Shown here in pieces: positions 13,232-21,730 of a DNA stretch of 59,166 nt (within the stretch, counting starts at the first letter, position 1; each line of letters opens with the position of its first letter). Below the pieces are notes generated by a model. The model was given only the letters and a program-made list of their open reading frames with translations, ran no database searches and was not told where the DNA came from. A program made the position numbers and the translations under genes. The DNA is from a virus: the IMG/VR virus record IMGVR_UViG_3300046516_000810, positions 1 to 59,166 of that record; one strand, written 5' to 3'.

Positions 13232-14482
13232 ATGTTAACCGAAGCAACTGTCAGCAATCTTGACGATGAGCGGCTGATCCGCGATGGCGAGGCCGCCGTA
13301 GACCTCTACAACAAGGATTTGAAAAATGCGCGCGCCCGCATCATGCCGATGGCGCGGGGGCTGTTTGCCGCGCGGCAAAAGTATCCAAGCGATCAGGATT
13401 TCAGTGACTGGCTCCATACATCCTCTTATCGGGAAATCGAATACAATGAACGTGCAGCACTGATCAAGATTGGCAAGCACGACGCATTCGCCACCAAGTT
13501 TGTGCGGACGACGAACCTGATCTCGCCGCGAACGATTTGGGAGGCGATCGAGGACTTGATGTCGGTTTCACATCATGTGAAACCGACAGTTGTTACGGAA
13601 CAAATTCCAGAACAGTCGGCAATTGCCGTTGTTTCATCGGAAAATTCGAAATCGTCAACGCCGCCCGAGGCAACAAAATCAGTCGGAACTCAAAACGAGG
13701 ATGTCGATAGGCGCAATCGCTTGTACGGTGTTCCGCGCGCTGCGGAAGTCTTCGCAATCTTTCTGAACAAGAACACGCGAACGGCCCTGTCAAAACTCAA
13801 ACCCAGGCGCGATTTTGCACAAATCTGGCAATTGATCCTGACAGCACTCGATGCGGGAATAATGATCCCGACCGAGACCGAAATCCGCGATGCCAATCTG
13901 CGAATCCTGTTTCCAACGGCTCGCGGTCGCTATTGCGCGCGGCTCGATCTGACCGACAAAAAGACGCGCGAGCACATCCGCGATCATCTTCTGCCTCTGA
14001 TGATTGAGCATAAGGAAGCCCTGTTCGCCCAGCCGGATCAAATTGAGAAAATACTGGAGGACGCACAACGCAAGCGAACGGCCGATCATAGGGCGGCGAC
14101 TATTGCGCAACGAGCCGTAAAGGCCATGGCATCACTGCCACCCGACGAGAGCGAAGTCATCATGTTTGGCAAGCGGATGTGGCCAATCGTCGAAGGCGAA
14201 ACCATCGGCGCTTACGACTTCGCCACGCTACAAGTTGCGGTGTGGAAGTTCACCGATCTCAATCGTTGGCTCCATCGCGAGTCGCCGCGCAGCCGCGCCA
14301 TCAACATCCGCAACTCGACCAAATGGGATCGGCATCATATCGGCGAGTTGCTGAAAGATAGCGGCGATCTGCGCTTCAAGGTCGATCGTATCTATCAGCT
14401 CGTGCACGCTATCGCGCAGTTGATGGACCAGAACCCCGAGGGCGAATGCAAAGAGCCGCTGACGCCGTTGGTTCTTGGGTGA
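13232..14482 (+). CDS. Hypothetical protein, 416 aa
   Basis: The N-terminal 80 residues (RLIRDGEAAVDLYNKDLKNARARIMPMARGLFAARQKYP..., FSDWLHTSSYREI) follow the pattern of DUF3102-like phage regulators. A Ser/Thr/Glu-rich linker (residues about 115-160) connects to an unassigned C-terminal half (YGVPRAAEVFAIFLNKNTRTALSK...). It sits directly behind the terminator and next to HTH-protein genes, so a DNA-linked role is likely; the exact function is unknown. Confidence 0.6.
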   Translation: MLTEATVSNLDDERLIRDGEAAVDLYNKDLKNARARIMPMARGLFAARQKYPSDQDFSDWLHTSSYREIEYNERAALIKIGKHDAFATKFVRTTNLISPRTIWEAIEDLMSVSHHVKPTVVTEQIPEQSAIAVVSSENSKSSTPPEATKSVGTQNEDVDRRNRLYGVPRAAEVFAIFLNKNTRTALSKLKPRRDFAQIWQLILTALDAGIMIPTETEIRDANLRILFPTARGRYCARLDLTDKKTREHIRDHLLPLMIEHKEALFAQPDQIEKILEDAQRKRTADHRAATIAQRAVKAMASLPPDESEVIMFGKRMWPIVEGETIGAYDFATLQVAVWKFTDLNRWLHRESPRSRAINIRNSTKWDRHHIGELLKDSGDLRFKVDRIYQLVHAIAQLMDQNPEGECKEPLTPLVLG

Positions 14483-14490
14483 CCGTGACA

Positions 14491-15132
14491 ATGGACGACG
14501 AGATCACCACCGCTCGCAAAAACATCGCGGAGGGCGAAGCCATCGTGCATCGCGCCAGCGATCAGATCACGCGGATTGCGCACCGTGCCACCTTCCCGGA
14601 GCCGCGACCGGTGCCAGCCGCCAGCGATGAGCCGCTGTCGATCGCCGGCATGATCGAGCAGATCACCCAGGCCGAGGCGGGTGGCCGCCCGGTGCTTGCC
14701 GCTTTGGGCCTTGCGCGCCTGCGCGAATTCCATGAGACGACCAATCCCGCGGAGCCGTGGGCCGACTTTGCCCGCCGGCATGTCCCGCTGGCACGCGATC
14801 GGGTCGATGAGCTGATCGGCCGGATGGTGCATCGGGGCGCTCTGCTGCGCTGCACGAGCTGCGGCACCACGGCGAAGTGTCCCTGCGGCTGCGGCGTGCC
14901 CTACGTCAGCGATCACCCGTGGGCCAATGCCGATCCACTGACCAAGGCGAGCGCCCTGGAACGCGCCGCCGCGGCGGTCGCGGCTCACCCAGAGAAATCC
15001 AACCGGGCCATCGCCGCCGAAATTAGCGTGTCGGAACCGACAGTTAGGCGTGCGCGCCGGCAGTTGAAGGACGGCGAGCGCCATGACGCACCTGATGACG
15101 CACCCCACCCGGAGGACGCCCATGCCCAATGA
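14491..15132 (+). CDS. Zinc-ribbon and HTH protein, 213 aa
   Basis: CTSCGTTAKCPCGCG (about residues 124-138) is a Cys cluster able to bind zinc. SNRAIAAEISVSEPTVRRARRQL near the C-terminus is a resolvase-type helix-turn-helix. ATG 14491 is nine bases after the upstream stop, with a weak ribosome site (GGGTGA). The C-terminal 30 bases lie over the endolysin ribosome site and start. It is probably a transcription regulator. Confidence 0.65.
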   Translation: MDDEITTARKNIAEGEAIVHRASDQITRIAHRATFPEPRPVPAASDEPLSIAGMIEQITQAEAGGRPVLAALGLARLREFHETTNPAEPWADFARRHVPLARDRVDELIGRMVHRGALLRCTSCGTTAKCPCGCGVPYVSDHPWANADPLTKASALERAAAAVAAHPEKSNRAIAAEISVSEPTVRRARRQLKDGERHDAPDDAPHPEDAHAQ

Positions 15133-16093
15133 CATTCTCCCGCCGCGACCGACCCTGATCATAGGCGAGAGCGGCCCAGCGGTTTCTTATCTTCAAACGC
15201 TGCTGCCGCACGGCTTCGACGGTGACTTCGGGCCGATCACCCAGGAGGAAGTGCGCGAGTTCCAGCGCACGCGTGGGCTTGCCGTCACCGGCATCGTCAA
15301 TCAAACGACCTGGGATGCGCTCGAGTCCGAGGCACCGCCCGTGCTGCCGTCCCTGCCGGCGAGCGATGCCGCCGCGGTCATGTGGATCGCCAGCGCGTCG
15401 GCCATCGCCAGCTATGAGTGGCAGGACCGCGGCACGGCGCCGGCCGGCTACATCATGGGCATGGCGCTCGCCTTCGCGCAAAGCTGCATAAGGCTGGAAG
15501 CCCGGCATCCGGCGGTGATCGGCATGTCGTGCGCCAATACCCACGATGACGAGCTTGATGCGCTGTCGTGGTTCAATTCCGATTTCGCCGCGCTCGACAT
15601 GAGCAATGAGCGGCCCGGCATCGACACGCTGCGCCACCTGTACGTGCTGCTGCTCGGGCTCGGTATGCGCGAGAGCAGCGGGCGGCACTGTGAGGGCCGC
15701 GATCAATCGGCGTCCAACACGTCGAGCGATACATGCGAGGCCGGCTTGTTCCAGACCAGCTACAACGCGCACGTCTGCCATCCGTGCTTCGATCCGCTGA
15801 TGGAGGAATTCGAGCGCGAGGAAACCGTGGCCGGCTTCGGCACGGTGTTTGCCGAAGGCGTGTCGTGCTCCGAGTCTGATTGGGACTGCTACGGCAGCGG
15901 CGCCGGTTTCACATTTCAGGACTTGTCCAAGCGGGCGCCGGCATTCGCGGTCGAGAGCTGCGCCCTGGTGCTGCGCAATCTGCGCCAGCACTACGGGCCG
16001 ATCAATCGCAAGGAGGTCGAGCTGCGCCGTGAGGCCGACAATATGTTCCGCGCGGTGCAAGCCTGCATCGGGCTTACCCAGGAGGATGCATGA
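15122..16093 (+). CDS. Endolysin: peptidoglycan-binding plus lysozyme-like domain, 323 aa
   Basis: Residues 10-70 are a PG_binding_1 domain (LIIGESGPAVSYLQTLLPHGFDGDFGPITQEEVREFQRTRGL...). A Cys-rich lysozyme/transglycosylase-like domain follows: LLLGLGMRESSGRHCEG (the E-S motif) and EAGLFQTSYN (the GLxQ motif). It would degrade the host wall. GGAGG lies six bases before ATG 15122. There is no signal peptide, so it needs a holin. The gene lies in the rightward recombination operon, about 10 kb from the candidate holins. Confidence 0.75.
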   Translation: MPNDILPPRPTLIIGESGPAVSYLQTLLPHGFDGDFGPITQEEVREFQRTRGLAVTGIVNQTTWDALESEAPPVLPSLPASDAAAVMWIASASAIASYEWQDRGTAPAGYIMGMALAFAQSCIRLEARHPAVIGMSCANTHDDELDALSWFNSDFAALDMSNERPGIDTLRHLYVLLLGLGMRESSGRHCEGRDQSASNTSSDTCEAGLFQTSYNAHVCHPCFDPLMEEFEREETVAGFGTVFAEGVSCSESDWDCYGSGAGFTFQDLSKRAPAFAVESCALVLRNLRQHYGPINRKEVELRREADNMFRAVQACIGLTQEDA

Positions 16094-17184
16094 TGAACGA
16101 GATCGAGGATCGCCGCCGCGAGCTGTCCGAGTTCGCCAATGCCGGCGGCCAGCCACAGCAACCGCATGGTCATGCGCTTGTGCGCGCGACCACCGGGCTT
16201 GCCGATCGCATCATCGGCGCGCAGCAGGTGGCCGTGTATCGCGACGAGGGCAAAATCTTCGGCAAGCTCACCGCGCTCGCCGCCAGGGCCGGCACCGATT
16301 GGTTCTATCGCTTCCCGGTCAAGAAGGATGGCGGCGGCACGGATTGGATTGAAGGGCCTTCAATCAAACTCGCAAATGACATTGCGCGCGTGTACGGCAA
16401 CAACGTGAACGAGGTGCGCGAGCTGGACGTAGGCGATGCCTGGATTTTCTATGCCCGGTTCACCGACATCGAAACCGGCTTCTCTATGGAGCGCGCCTAT
16501 CGTCAACGCAAATCGCAAAGCTCGCTGAAAACCAAGGATGCCGACCGGCGCTTGGACATCGCCTATCAAATCGGCCAGAGCAAAGCGATCCGCAACTGCA
16601 TCGTGAACGCGTTGCAAACATTCGCGGACTTTGCATTCGAGGAAGCGCGCAACTCGCTGGTCGATAAGATCGGCAAGGACTTGCCCAAATATCGCCAGGG
16701 CATTCTTGATGGCCTTGGTCGTCTGCCGGTCGATGTCAGGCGCGTCGAGCGCGTCATCGGCCGCGCCAGCAAGGACTGGTTGGCGCACGATGTCGCGCAA
16801 GTCATCGCGATGGCGAAAAGCATCGCGGACGGCATGGCGACGGCTGACGAAACCTTCCCGCCGCTGGAGCCGCCCAAGGCCGATGAGCCCAAAGCGGAGC
16901 CGGCCAAACCTGATGAGCCGAAGGCTACGGAGGGGGAGGCGCAGGGCACTGGCGGTGAGGCGGCGAAAGCTCCTGCCGCTGGTGACCCTGCGCCGGCTGG
17001 GGGTGACGACGCCATTGTGGCCGCCCACAAGCGCGGTGTCGAGTGGCGTGCGCAGAACGGCGCGAAAAAGGCGATGCCGGGAGAATTCCGCGACACCGCC
17101 AGGATGAAGGAACAGATCGCGTGGATGGCCGGCTTCGACGGCAACCCGCTGCCGACATTCCCCACCACGGAGCAACCGAAATGA
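16090..17184 (+). CDS. Candidate single-strand annealing protein, 364 aa
   Basis: RFPVKKDGGGTDWIEGPSIKLANDIARVYGN matches the GPS(I/V).LA motif of phage Rad52/RecT-like annealing proteins, followed by a strand-rich core (AWIFYARFTDIETGFSMERAY) and the AYQIGQSKAIRNCIVNALQ helix. A Pro/Ala/Glu/Lys linker (residues about 250-315) leads to a C-terminal module (WRAQNGAKKAMPGEFRDTARM). With the YqaJ exonuclease upstream it would form a two-component recombinase. The start overlaps the endolysin stop (ATGATGA). Confidence 0.6.
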   Translation: MMNEIEDRRRELSEFANAGGQPQQPHGHALVRATTGLADRIIGAQQVAVYRDEGKIFGKLTALAARAGTDWFYRFPVKKDGGGTDWIEGPSIKLANDIARVYGNNVNEVRELDVGDAWIFYARFTDIETGFSMERAYRQRKSQSSLKTKDADRRLDIAYQIGQSKAIRNCIVNALQTFADFAFEEARNSLVDKIGKDLPKYRQGILDGLGRLPVDVRRVERVIGRASKDWLAHDVAQVIAMAKSIADGMATADETFPPLEPPKADEPKAEPAKPDEPKATEGEAQGTGGEAAKAPAAGDPAPAGGDDAIVAAHKRGVEWRAQNGAKKAMPGEFRDTARMKEQIAWMAGFDGNPLPTFPTTEQPK

Positions 17185-17396
17185 TCGTGAAAGTTCAACG
17201 ACCGGTTGGCACCCAAGGCAAGAACAGTTTGCCGTGGCTGGTCTATGCCGAGGGAAAACGGCACTGGCAACCCCGCGTTACGCCGACGCCACGGCAGCGC
17301 GCGCAATTCGGTGACGCGCTCAAACGATTTTACGAGGCTGATCTGATCAATGGGCAATGGAGGCTGATCAAGCCGGTGGAGGATCAGGCATGGTGA
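17181..17396 (+). CDS. Hypothetical protein, 71 aa
   Basis: ATG 17181 overlaps the annealing-protein stop. VKVQRPVGTQGKNSLPWLVYAEGKRHW looks like a short beta domain. It is a small partner of the recombination operon; no family is recognised. Confidence 0.6.
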   Translation: MIVKVQRPVGTQGKNSLPWLVYAEGKRHWQPRVTPTPRQRAQFGDALKRFYEADLINGQWRLIKPVEDQAW

Positions 17397-17572
17397 CGCC
17401 CGAGCAATTCGGAGAGGAACTGGCCGAGCTTGTGCTGCGCGCCTCGCCGCATCTGCCGGCCAGGGCGATCATGGAAATGCTGCGCGAGGAAGCGATGGCG
17501 CAGGAAGGCGAGATCATCAAACAGCAACTCGACGCCGGCCCCTGGCCGCCCGACAAGCGACCGGAGGATTGA
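17390..17572 (+). CDS. Hypothetical protein, 60 aa
   Basis: A short helical acidic protein (FGEELAELVLRASPHLPARAIMEMLREEAMAQEGEII). Its start overlaps the previous stop by seven bases, and a GGAGG near its end serves the next start. No family is recognised. Confidence 0.55.
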   Translation: MVTPEQFGEELAELVLRASPHLPARAIMEMLREEAMAQEGEIIKQQLDAGPWPPDKRPED

Positions 17573-17818
17573 TTGAGCGATTTCGCGAACACCGAATTCG
17601 TTTGCCTGCTCTGCTTTCGGCGCGGCAGCTTCGACTCGTTGTGCTTTCCGGTCGCGCGTTTGGCCGGGTCAAGCCGGGAGCCCGGTCGCGAGCGACCACC
17701 GGCAACAACTGAGATGGTTAATGTCGTACCTGACTTTGACCGTCCGACAGAAAGGCTCGCCTCCCGCGTGCCCCACCCGGCGTGCGCCAAACACGTATCG
17801 CCGGGTGGGTCACCATGA
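17573..17818 (+). CDS. Hypothetical protein, 81 aa, TTG start
   Basis: TTG 17573 follows CGGAGGATTGA and the previous stop directly. The N-terminus holds a Cys pair (FVCLLCFRRGSF). The later part is Pro/Arg-rich, with codon use less typical of the phage, so only the first half may be real. Confidence is moderate. Confidence 0.4.
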   Translation: MSDFANTEFVCLLCFRRGSFDSLCFPVARLAGSSREPGRERPPATTEMVNVVPDFDRPTERLASRVPHPACAKHVSPGGSP

Positions 17819-18189
17819 AGCTGCTGGCCGTGGCGATCGGCGTGACCGCGGCCTTGCTGCTGGTTTATTTCACCCGGCCGTCGCCGGTGCTGCTGCGGGC
17901 CGCTGTGCCCGAGCTGCAGGCGCCGGCCACCGACGGCAAGGGAGATCGCCTGCCGCCGCTGCACAGGGACGATGAGGATGCTCCGCTACCTGATCGACGG
18001 GGAGCTGATGACCTCCGACCAGTACATGACGCGCCATCGCGTGAGCTACCTGCGCGCGATTCACGAAATCAACAAGCACGTCAATCAAGCAGCGATCCGG
18101 TGTGCGGCGTCAAAGGACGCACTTGGTACAGCAAAGCGAACGGCTGGCGATATTGGCGCTGCAATCGACCCACGGGAGGACGACCATGA
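17815..18189 (+). CDS. Signal/membrane-anchored small protein; frame uncertain in its middle
   Basis: MKLLAVAIGVTAALLLVYF is a membrane anchor or signal, and the end (CGVKGRTWYSKANGWRYWRC) looks real because its stop overlaps the next start as ATGA. The middle (about 17975-18085) reads poorly in this frame, while the next frame reads well there (see 17972). Either two genes overlap or an indel has broken a gene in this stretch. Confidence 0.45.
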   Translation: MKLLAVAIGVTAALLLVYFTRPSPVLLRAAVPELQAPATDGKGDRLPPLHRDDEDAPLPDRRGADDLRPVHDAPSRELPARDSRNQQARQSSSDPVCGVKGRTWYSKANGWRYWRCNRPTGGRP

Positions 18190-18199
18190 ACGGACCTGA
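17972..18199 (+). CDS. Hypothetical protein, 75 aa, alternative frame
   Basis: MLRYLIDGELMTSDQYMTRHRVSYLRAIHEINKHVNQAAI (from the second Met) has strongly phage-like codon use, almost all third bases being G or C. After about 18,090 the signal moves to the other frame, suggesting that the true product is this N-terminus joined to CGVKGRTWYSK... A sequencing or biological -1 shift would do it. No slippery heptamer is seen. Confidence 0.4.
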   Translation: MRMLRYLIDGELMTSDQYMTRHRVSYLRAIHEINKHVNQAAIRCAASKDALGTAKRTAGDIGAAIDPREDDHERT

Positions 18200-18551
18200 C
18201 GAATACGGATTGCCGGCGTCGAAGCGCGTGTTGCCGGTCGAGCTGCTGGACGAGCTGCCGCCTGTCCACGATCCGATCAAGCTCGCGAACATAACGATAA
18301 AAGCTGTTGATCGCATTGGCGGCGCCGCCGCAACCGAGATTGAGGATGCCGCAAGGTGCCTCGAAGAAGCCGCCGCCAAGATCGCTGAGAATCTACGCGA
18401 GCTTGCCGGCGCCGTGCGCGAGCACAGCCGCGTTGCCGGCGAGCATGTCGAGCAGTTTTGCGGCAAGGCTACCTCCGTCATCGAGAGTATTCGCGCGCTG
18501 CAGGAACGGCTGGACAGCAAGCGCGGCAATGGTGAGGATCACGGAGCATGA
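18186..18551 (+). CDS. Hypothetical helical protein, 121 aa
   Basis: ATG 18186 follows GGGAGGACGACC. The protein is nearly all helix (AARCLEEAAAKIAENLRELAGAV, then EHVEQFCGKATSVIESIRALQERLDS), consistent with a coiled-coil oligomer. No family is recognised. Confidence 0.65.
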   Translation: MNGPDEYGLPASKRVLPVELLDELPPVHDPIKLANITIKAVDRIGGAAATEIEDAARCLEEAAAKIAENLRELAGAVREHSRVAGEHVEQFCGKATSVIESIRALQERLDSKRGNGEDHGA

Positions 18552-18554
18552 AAG

Positions 18555-19493
18555 GTGTACCACACTAATCATTTCATTTACCGGAAATCATTTTCGAAGC
18601 ATCTGCACAATCTCGCGGTCAGCGGGTTCTACACACGCGAGCTTGACGCCGACGATTTTGAATTTCTTGAGCAAGTAAAGCGCCGCGGCATTGCCAATGG
18701 CGACCTACCAAACACAAACACCGTACTGGTCGAGGAATTGGAATTCTGGTGCCTGCCCTATGCACTTTCTCCTAACATCGAACGCAGGGTTGGTAGAAGA
18801 CCGCGTGTCGGACCAACAGTGGAGCAGATGGCGGCGCGGCAGGCGGCCACGGAGGCCAGACGGGAATTGCGAGCGGTGCGTGCGCAATACAAGGCAATTG
18901 CTGACGCTGAGTTGGAGCGCGAGCGCATCGAATTTGAGAAGGCTGCACGCACGCGCAAGCTGCGCGAATTGTTAACCGACGCGGAATGGGATGCCGCCGC
19001 TCCGCACAAAAACAAGATTGGCAAGACCGTTAAGCGGCACCATGTCCCGCAATGGAAGCTTGACCATGAGAAGACCGAGAAGGCCGCGGAGCGCAACCGC
19101 AAGACGCTCTTGATCGAGAAGCAGCGAGTACGGGCGGCGCAGCGGCTTCAGCAATACGAGCAGGAGCAGATGGAAAGCCGGATAACGCCGGTGTACGAGC
19201 CGCCAGTGACGAAACCGGAAACGCAGTACACAGGCGCAGAGCTTGCGTCGCTTGACGCACGCAAAGTCGCGGCTGATGCCGTGCTTCGTGCGCAGATGCA
19301 GGCCAGACACATCAGCATTCCCTACACGCGAGAGTATCTGAAGCGATCGATTCTCATGCTGATGAGAGGCAGCGCGCCCTATGTCTGGTCGGTAGATAAC
19401 ATGGCGCGTTCGCTTTATTGCGATGACCGCCCGTTGCTTGATGCGTGCCTCGATGAGTTGGTGGCAGAAGGGGCGATACGGTTGAACCAATGA
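18555..19493 (+). CDS. Hypothetical protein with coiled coil and winged-helix-like end, 312 aa
   Basis: GTG 18555 has GGAG about nine bases upstream. The N-terminal region is unknown. Residues 90-215 are a long charged helix (ARRELRAVRAQYKAIADAEL..., RKTLLIEKQRVRAAQRLQQ). The last 60 residues (LKRSILMLMRGSAPYVWSVDNMARSLYCDDRPLLDACLDELVAEGAIRL) look like a winged helix. A DNA-binding role is possible. Confidence 0.6.
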   Translation: MYHTNHFIYRKSFSKHLHNLAVSGFYTRELDADDFEFLEQVKRRGIANGDLPNTNTVLVEELEFWCLPYALSPNIERRVGRRPRVGPTVEQMAARQAATEARRELRAVRAQYKAIADAELERERIEFEKAARTRKLRELLTDAEWDAAAPHKNKIGKTVKRHHVPQWKLDHEKTEKAAERNRKTLLIEKQRVRAAQRLQQYEQEQMESRITPVYEPPVTKPETQYTGAELASLDARKVAADAVLRAQMQARHISIPYTREYLKRSILMLMRGSAPYVWSVDNMARSLYCDDRPLLDACLDELVAEGAIRLNQ

Positions 19494-19762
19494 AAAGAAT
19501 TCACTCTGAAACCAAGTTGCCAGGAATGGCGCCGAACAATCGTTGCCTTGGGTGTGGCGCAGCCGTCTCCGATCGCGACGATGTACGATGCACTGATTGC
19601 CGCCCGGTACTGAGCGCGCAGGCGGTGGCAACCGGCGCGGAACGGCGGCGCGAGCGCAAGGAGATTGCGGCAGCGGAGCAGCAAATCGAGAGGACAGAAA
19701 TGTTGATTAGGCGGCTTTTTGGGAGGATCAGGAAACATGAAAGTTCCTGCGACGGTTGTTAA
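19490..19762 (+). CDS. Zinc-ribbon protein, 90 aa
   Basis: CLGCGAAVSDRDDVRCTDC (residues 19-37) is a four-Cys zinc ribbon, followed by a basic helix (ERRRERKEIAAAEQQIERTEMLI) and a CDGC end. It overlaps the previous stop (ATGA). Small zinc-ribbon proteins of this kind are common before phage integrases. Confidence 0.65.
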   Translation: MKRIHSETKLPGMAPNNRCLGCGAAVSDRDDVRCTDCRPVLSAQAVATGAERRRERKEIAAAEQQIERTEMLIRRLFGRIRKHESSCDGC

Positions 19763-19985
19763 AGACACGGCGGACATCCGCGCGAAGCTGTTGGACATCT
19801 GGAAACAGATTGATGAAAAGAAAATCTCATCGTCCGAAGCCCGCCTGCACATCAGCGTGGCGCGTGCGATCCTCGACACGCTGAAGGTGGAGATGGCTGC
19901 GCTGCATCTGGCGCAACAAGTCATTCCGTCCGTACCGATCATCACGGTGGGCGGTGTGCCGCTTGGACGCGGCAGAGATCAATAA
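19737..19985 (+). CDS. Hypothetical protein, 82 aa
   Basis: ATG 19737 follows GGGAGGATCAGGAAAC inside the end of the previous gene. It is helical (DIRAKLLDIWKQIDEKKISSSEARLHISVARAILDTLKVEMAAL) with a Val/Gly/Pro tail. This pattern is frequent in rhizobial phages; the function is unknown. Confidence 0.65.
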   Translation: MKVPATVVKDTADIRAKLLDIWKQIDEKKISSSEARLHISVARAILDTLKVEMAALHLAQQVIPSVPIITVGGVPLGRGRDQ

Positions 19986-20039
19986 AGCCTCTGGGGACGC
20001 CAGATAAGCTGGCCTTGTCAAAAGCGGAGCCACAATGTT

Positions 20040-20225
20040 ATGCGTCGAAGCGCGTTCCGGCAAAGCGACCTGACCAAGGCGCTCAAAGCGGCCAAAGCGG
20101 CCGGATCTGAGGTTGCCAGGGTCGAGATCGCCCCGGACGGCAGGATGGTCGTGGTGATGACCAAGGATGCGGCCCAAGACGAGAAGAACGAGCTTTTGGA
20201 TGCCGCTCGCAAAGGAGCAAGATGA
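20040..20225 (+). CDS. Small protein coupled to integrase, 61 aa
   Basis: LTKALKAAKAAGSEVARVEIAPDGRMVVVMTKD reads as a helix followed by a beta hairpin. Its stop overlaps the integrase start (ATGA). The position is that of an excisionase or an integrase co-factor, but no HTH is evident, so only the coupling is firm. Confidence 0.6.
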   Translation: MRRSAFRQSDLTKALKAAKAAGSEVARVEIAPDGRMVVVMTKDAAQDEKNELLDAARKGAR

Positions 20226-21259
20226 GCAAGATCAAGCTGCAATTCGTGCAAGCCTACCGCGACGTGCGCGGCAAGCCCCGGCACTACTATCGCCGTAACG
20301 GCCGGCGTGTGCCCTTGCCCGGCCTCCCCGGCAGCGCGGAATTCATGTCAGCCTATGCGGCGGCGCACGCCGGCAGCGCGCCGGCCGAGATCGGTGCCAG
20401 CCGCAGCGGGCCGGGCACCATCGCCGCCCTGGTGGCCGCCTACTACAACAGCGCCGAGTTCAAGCATGAGATTGCCGACAACACCCGCCGCACGCGCCGC
20501 GCCGTGCTGGAGCGGTTGCGCGAGCAGTATGGCGAGCACCGTGCGGCCCAGATCAACAGCGAGGTCGTCCGCGTGCTGCTTGCGAAGATCGAGAAGCCGC
20601 ACGCCCGCCGGAACTGGCTCAAAGGCATTCGTGCCCTGATGGGATTTGCCGTCGCGATCGGGATGCGTTCCGATGATCCGACCCTCGCCATCAAGGTCAA
20701 GACGCCCAAGAGCGACGGTTTCAAGGAATGGGACGAGGGCCAGATTGCCCGGTTCCGCGCGCATCACGCCAGCGGCACCCGCGCGCGGCTGGCCTTCGAG
20801 CTGCTGCTGAACACCGGGCAGCGGCGCAGCGACGTGGTGCGGATGGGCCGGCAGCATGTGCGCGGCAGCGCCTTGCACGTCAAGCAAGGCAAGACCGGCG
20901 CCGAGGTCGTGATCCCGATTCGCCCCGAGCTGCGGGCGGCGATCGATGCCACGCCGCGCGATCACCTGACGTTCCTGACCACGGGGGAGGGCAAGCCGTT
21001 TTCGGTCGATGGCTTCGGGCACTGGTTCCGAACGGTTTGCAATGAGGCGGGCATTCCCGCGCTCGCCGCGCATGGGCTGCGCAAGGCGACGTGCCGCCGG
21101 CTGGCCGAGGCCGGCTGCACCGAAAAGGAGATCGCCTCGATCAGTGGGCACACGACGCTGCGGGAGGTTGCCCGCTACACCGCGGCCGCGAGCAAGACGC
21201 TGCTGGCGCAAGCCGCCACCCGCAAGCTGGAGAACGAATCGGCATCGGGTGGTGTCTAA
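20222..21259 (+). CDS. int: Tyrosine site-specific integrase, 345 aa
   Basis: The catalytic residues are present: R201 (NTGQRRSD), H284 and R287 (HGLRK), H310 (SGHTT) and Y319 (ARYTAAA). The N-terminal 60 residues have an arm-binding-like basic region, and a core-binding helical domain follows (TIAALVAAYYNSAEF...). It recombines attP with attB in the host chromosome, which marks the phage as temperate. Repeats just downstream fit an attP. Confidence 0.92.
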   Translation: MSKIKLQFVQAYRDVRGKPRHYYRRNGRRVPLPGLPGSAEFMSAYAAAHAGSAPAEIGASRSGPGTIAALVAAYYNSAEFKHEIADNTRRTRRAVLERLREQYGEHRAAQINSEVVRVLLAKIEKPHARRNWLKGIRALMGFAVAIGMRSDDPTLAIKVKTPKSDGFKEWDEGQIARFRAHHASGTRARLAFELLLNTGQRRSDVVRMGRQHVRGSALHVKQGKTGAEVVIPIRPELRAAIDATPRDHLTFLTTGEGKPFSVDGFGHWFRTVCNEAGIPALAAHGLRKATCRRLAEAGCTEKEIASISGHTTLREVARYTAAASKTLLAQAATRKLENESASGGV

Positions 21260-21435
21260 CGTCGAGCGCCCCGACTGTCTAACCTGGGTGTAAGCCATTG
21301 AAATCTATGGAGCCGCTTCCTGCCCTCCGAGCCCGTGCCGAATTCAGAGTTCAGTGCAAAATCAATGGCTTACCTGTCTAACAGGCTCCCGGTGGCCCAT
21401 TGAGGCCGTTGGGGTATTTCCGGGACTGTCTAACG
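21250..21435. other. Candidate attP region
   Basis: TGTCTAAC occurs four times in one orientation (21253, 21276, 21375, 21427). GTAAGCCATTGA (21290-21301) is a perfect inverted repeat of TCAATGGCTTAC (21362-21373). CCTGT-CTA-ACAGG (21373-21385) is a short palindrome holding one of the four copies. Such clusters directly behind an integrase gene typically hold core and arm sites. The exact core cannot be fixed without the host junction. Confidence 0.5.
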
Positions 21436-21439
21436 TCCA

Positions 21440-21488
21440 GGGGTCGAAAGTCCGTCCCAAAATCGGGGGGACTTTCGACCCCCTTTTT
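21440..21488 (+). terminator. Strong rho-independent terminator after integrase
   Basis: GGGGTCGAAAGT (21440-21451) pairs with ACTTTCGACCCC (21471-21482) as a 12-bp stem, followed by CTTTTT. It closes the integrase operon. A related weaker fold recurs near 21645-21690. Confidence 0.8.
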
Positions 21489-21730
21489 GGGTAGGGAGAA
21501 GGAAGGGAGAAGGTAGGGAGAAGGAAGGGCCGGGAATTTGGCGCCAGGAGGGCGCCCAGAGGCTCCCCGGCGTGCCCGGCCACCGGAGGGGCGCCCCGGA
21601 CATCGCCCACCCACGGCCCTTCCCAGGCCCTTTTTCGGGGGGTGGAAAGTCGGGGCCAAAACAGGGGGGGCTTTCGCCCCCTTGGCCCGGCGCCGCCCCC
21701 TGGGATACTATCCATTTGGAGGTGTCCCCG
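21489..21730. repeat. Polypurine tract and GC-rich noncoding element
   Basis: No convincing gene is seen here. GTAGGGAGAAGGAAGGG is tandemly repeated at about 21490-21530, a pure-purine strand able to form triplex-like structures. The element shared with 2172-2249 follows (21543-21618). A second hairpin pairs GGGGCC with GGCCCC-like bases around 21652-21690. The ribosome site of the next gene (GGAGG) lies at the end. Confidence 0.5.

Noticed and set aside
14446-14490. Longer start of the zinc-ribbon/HTH gene
   Set aside because: It would overlap the previous gene by 37 bases with no ribosome site; ATG 14491 fits better.
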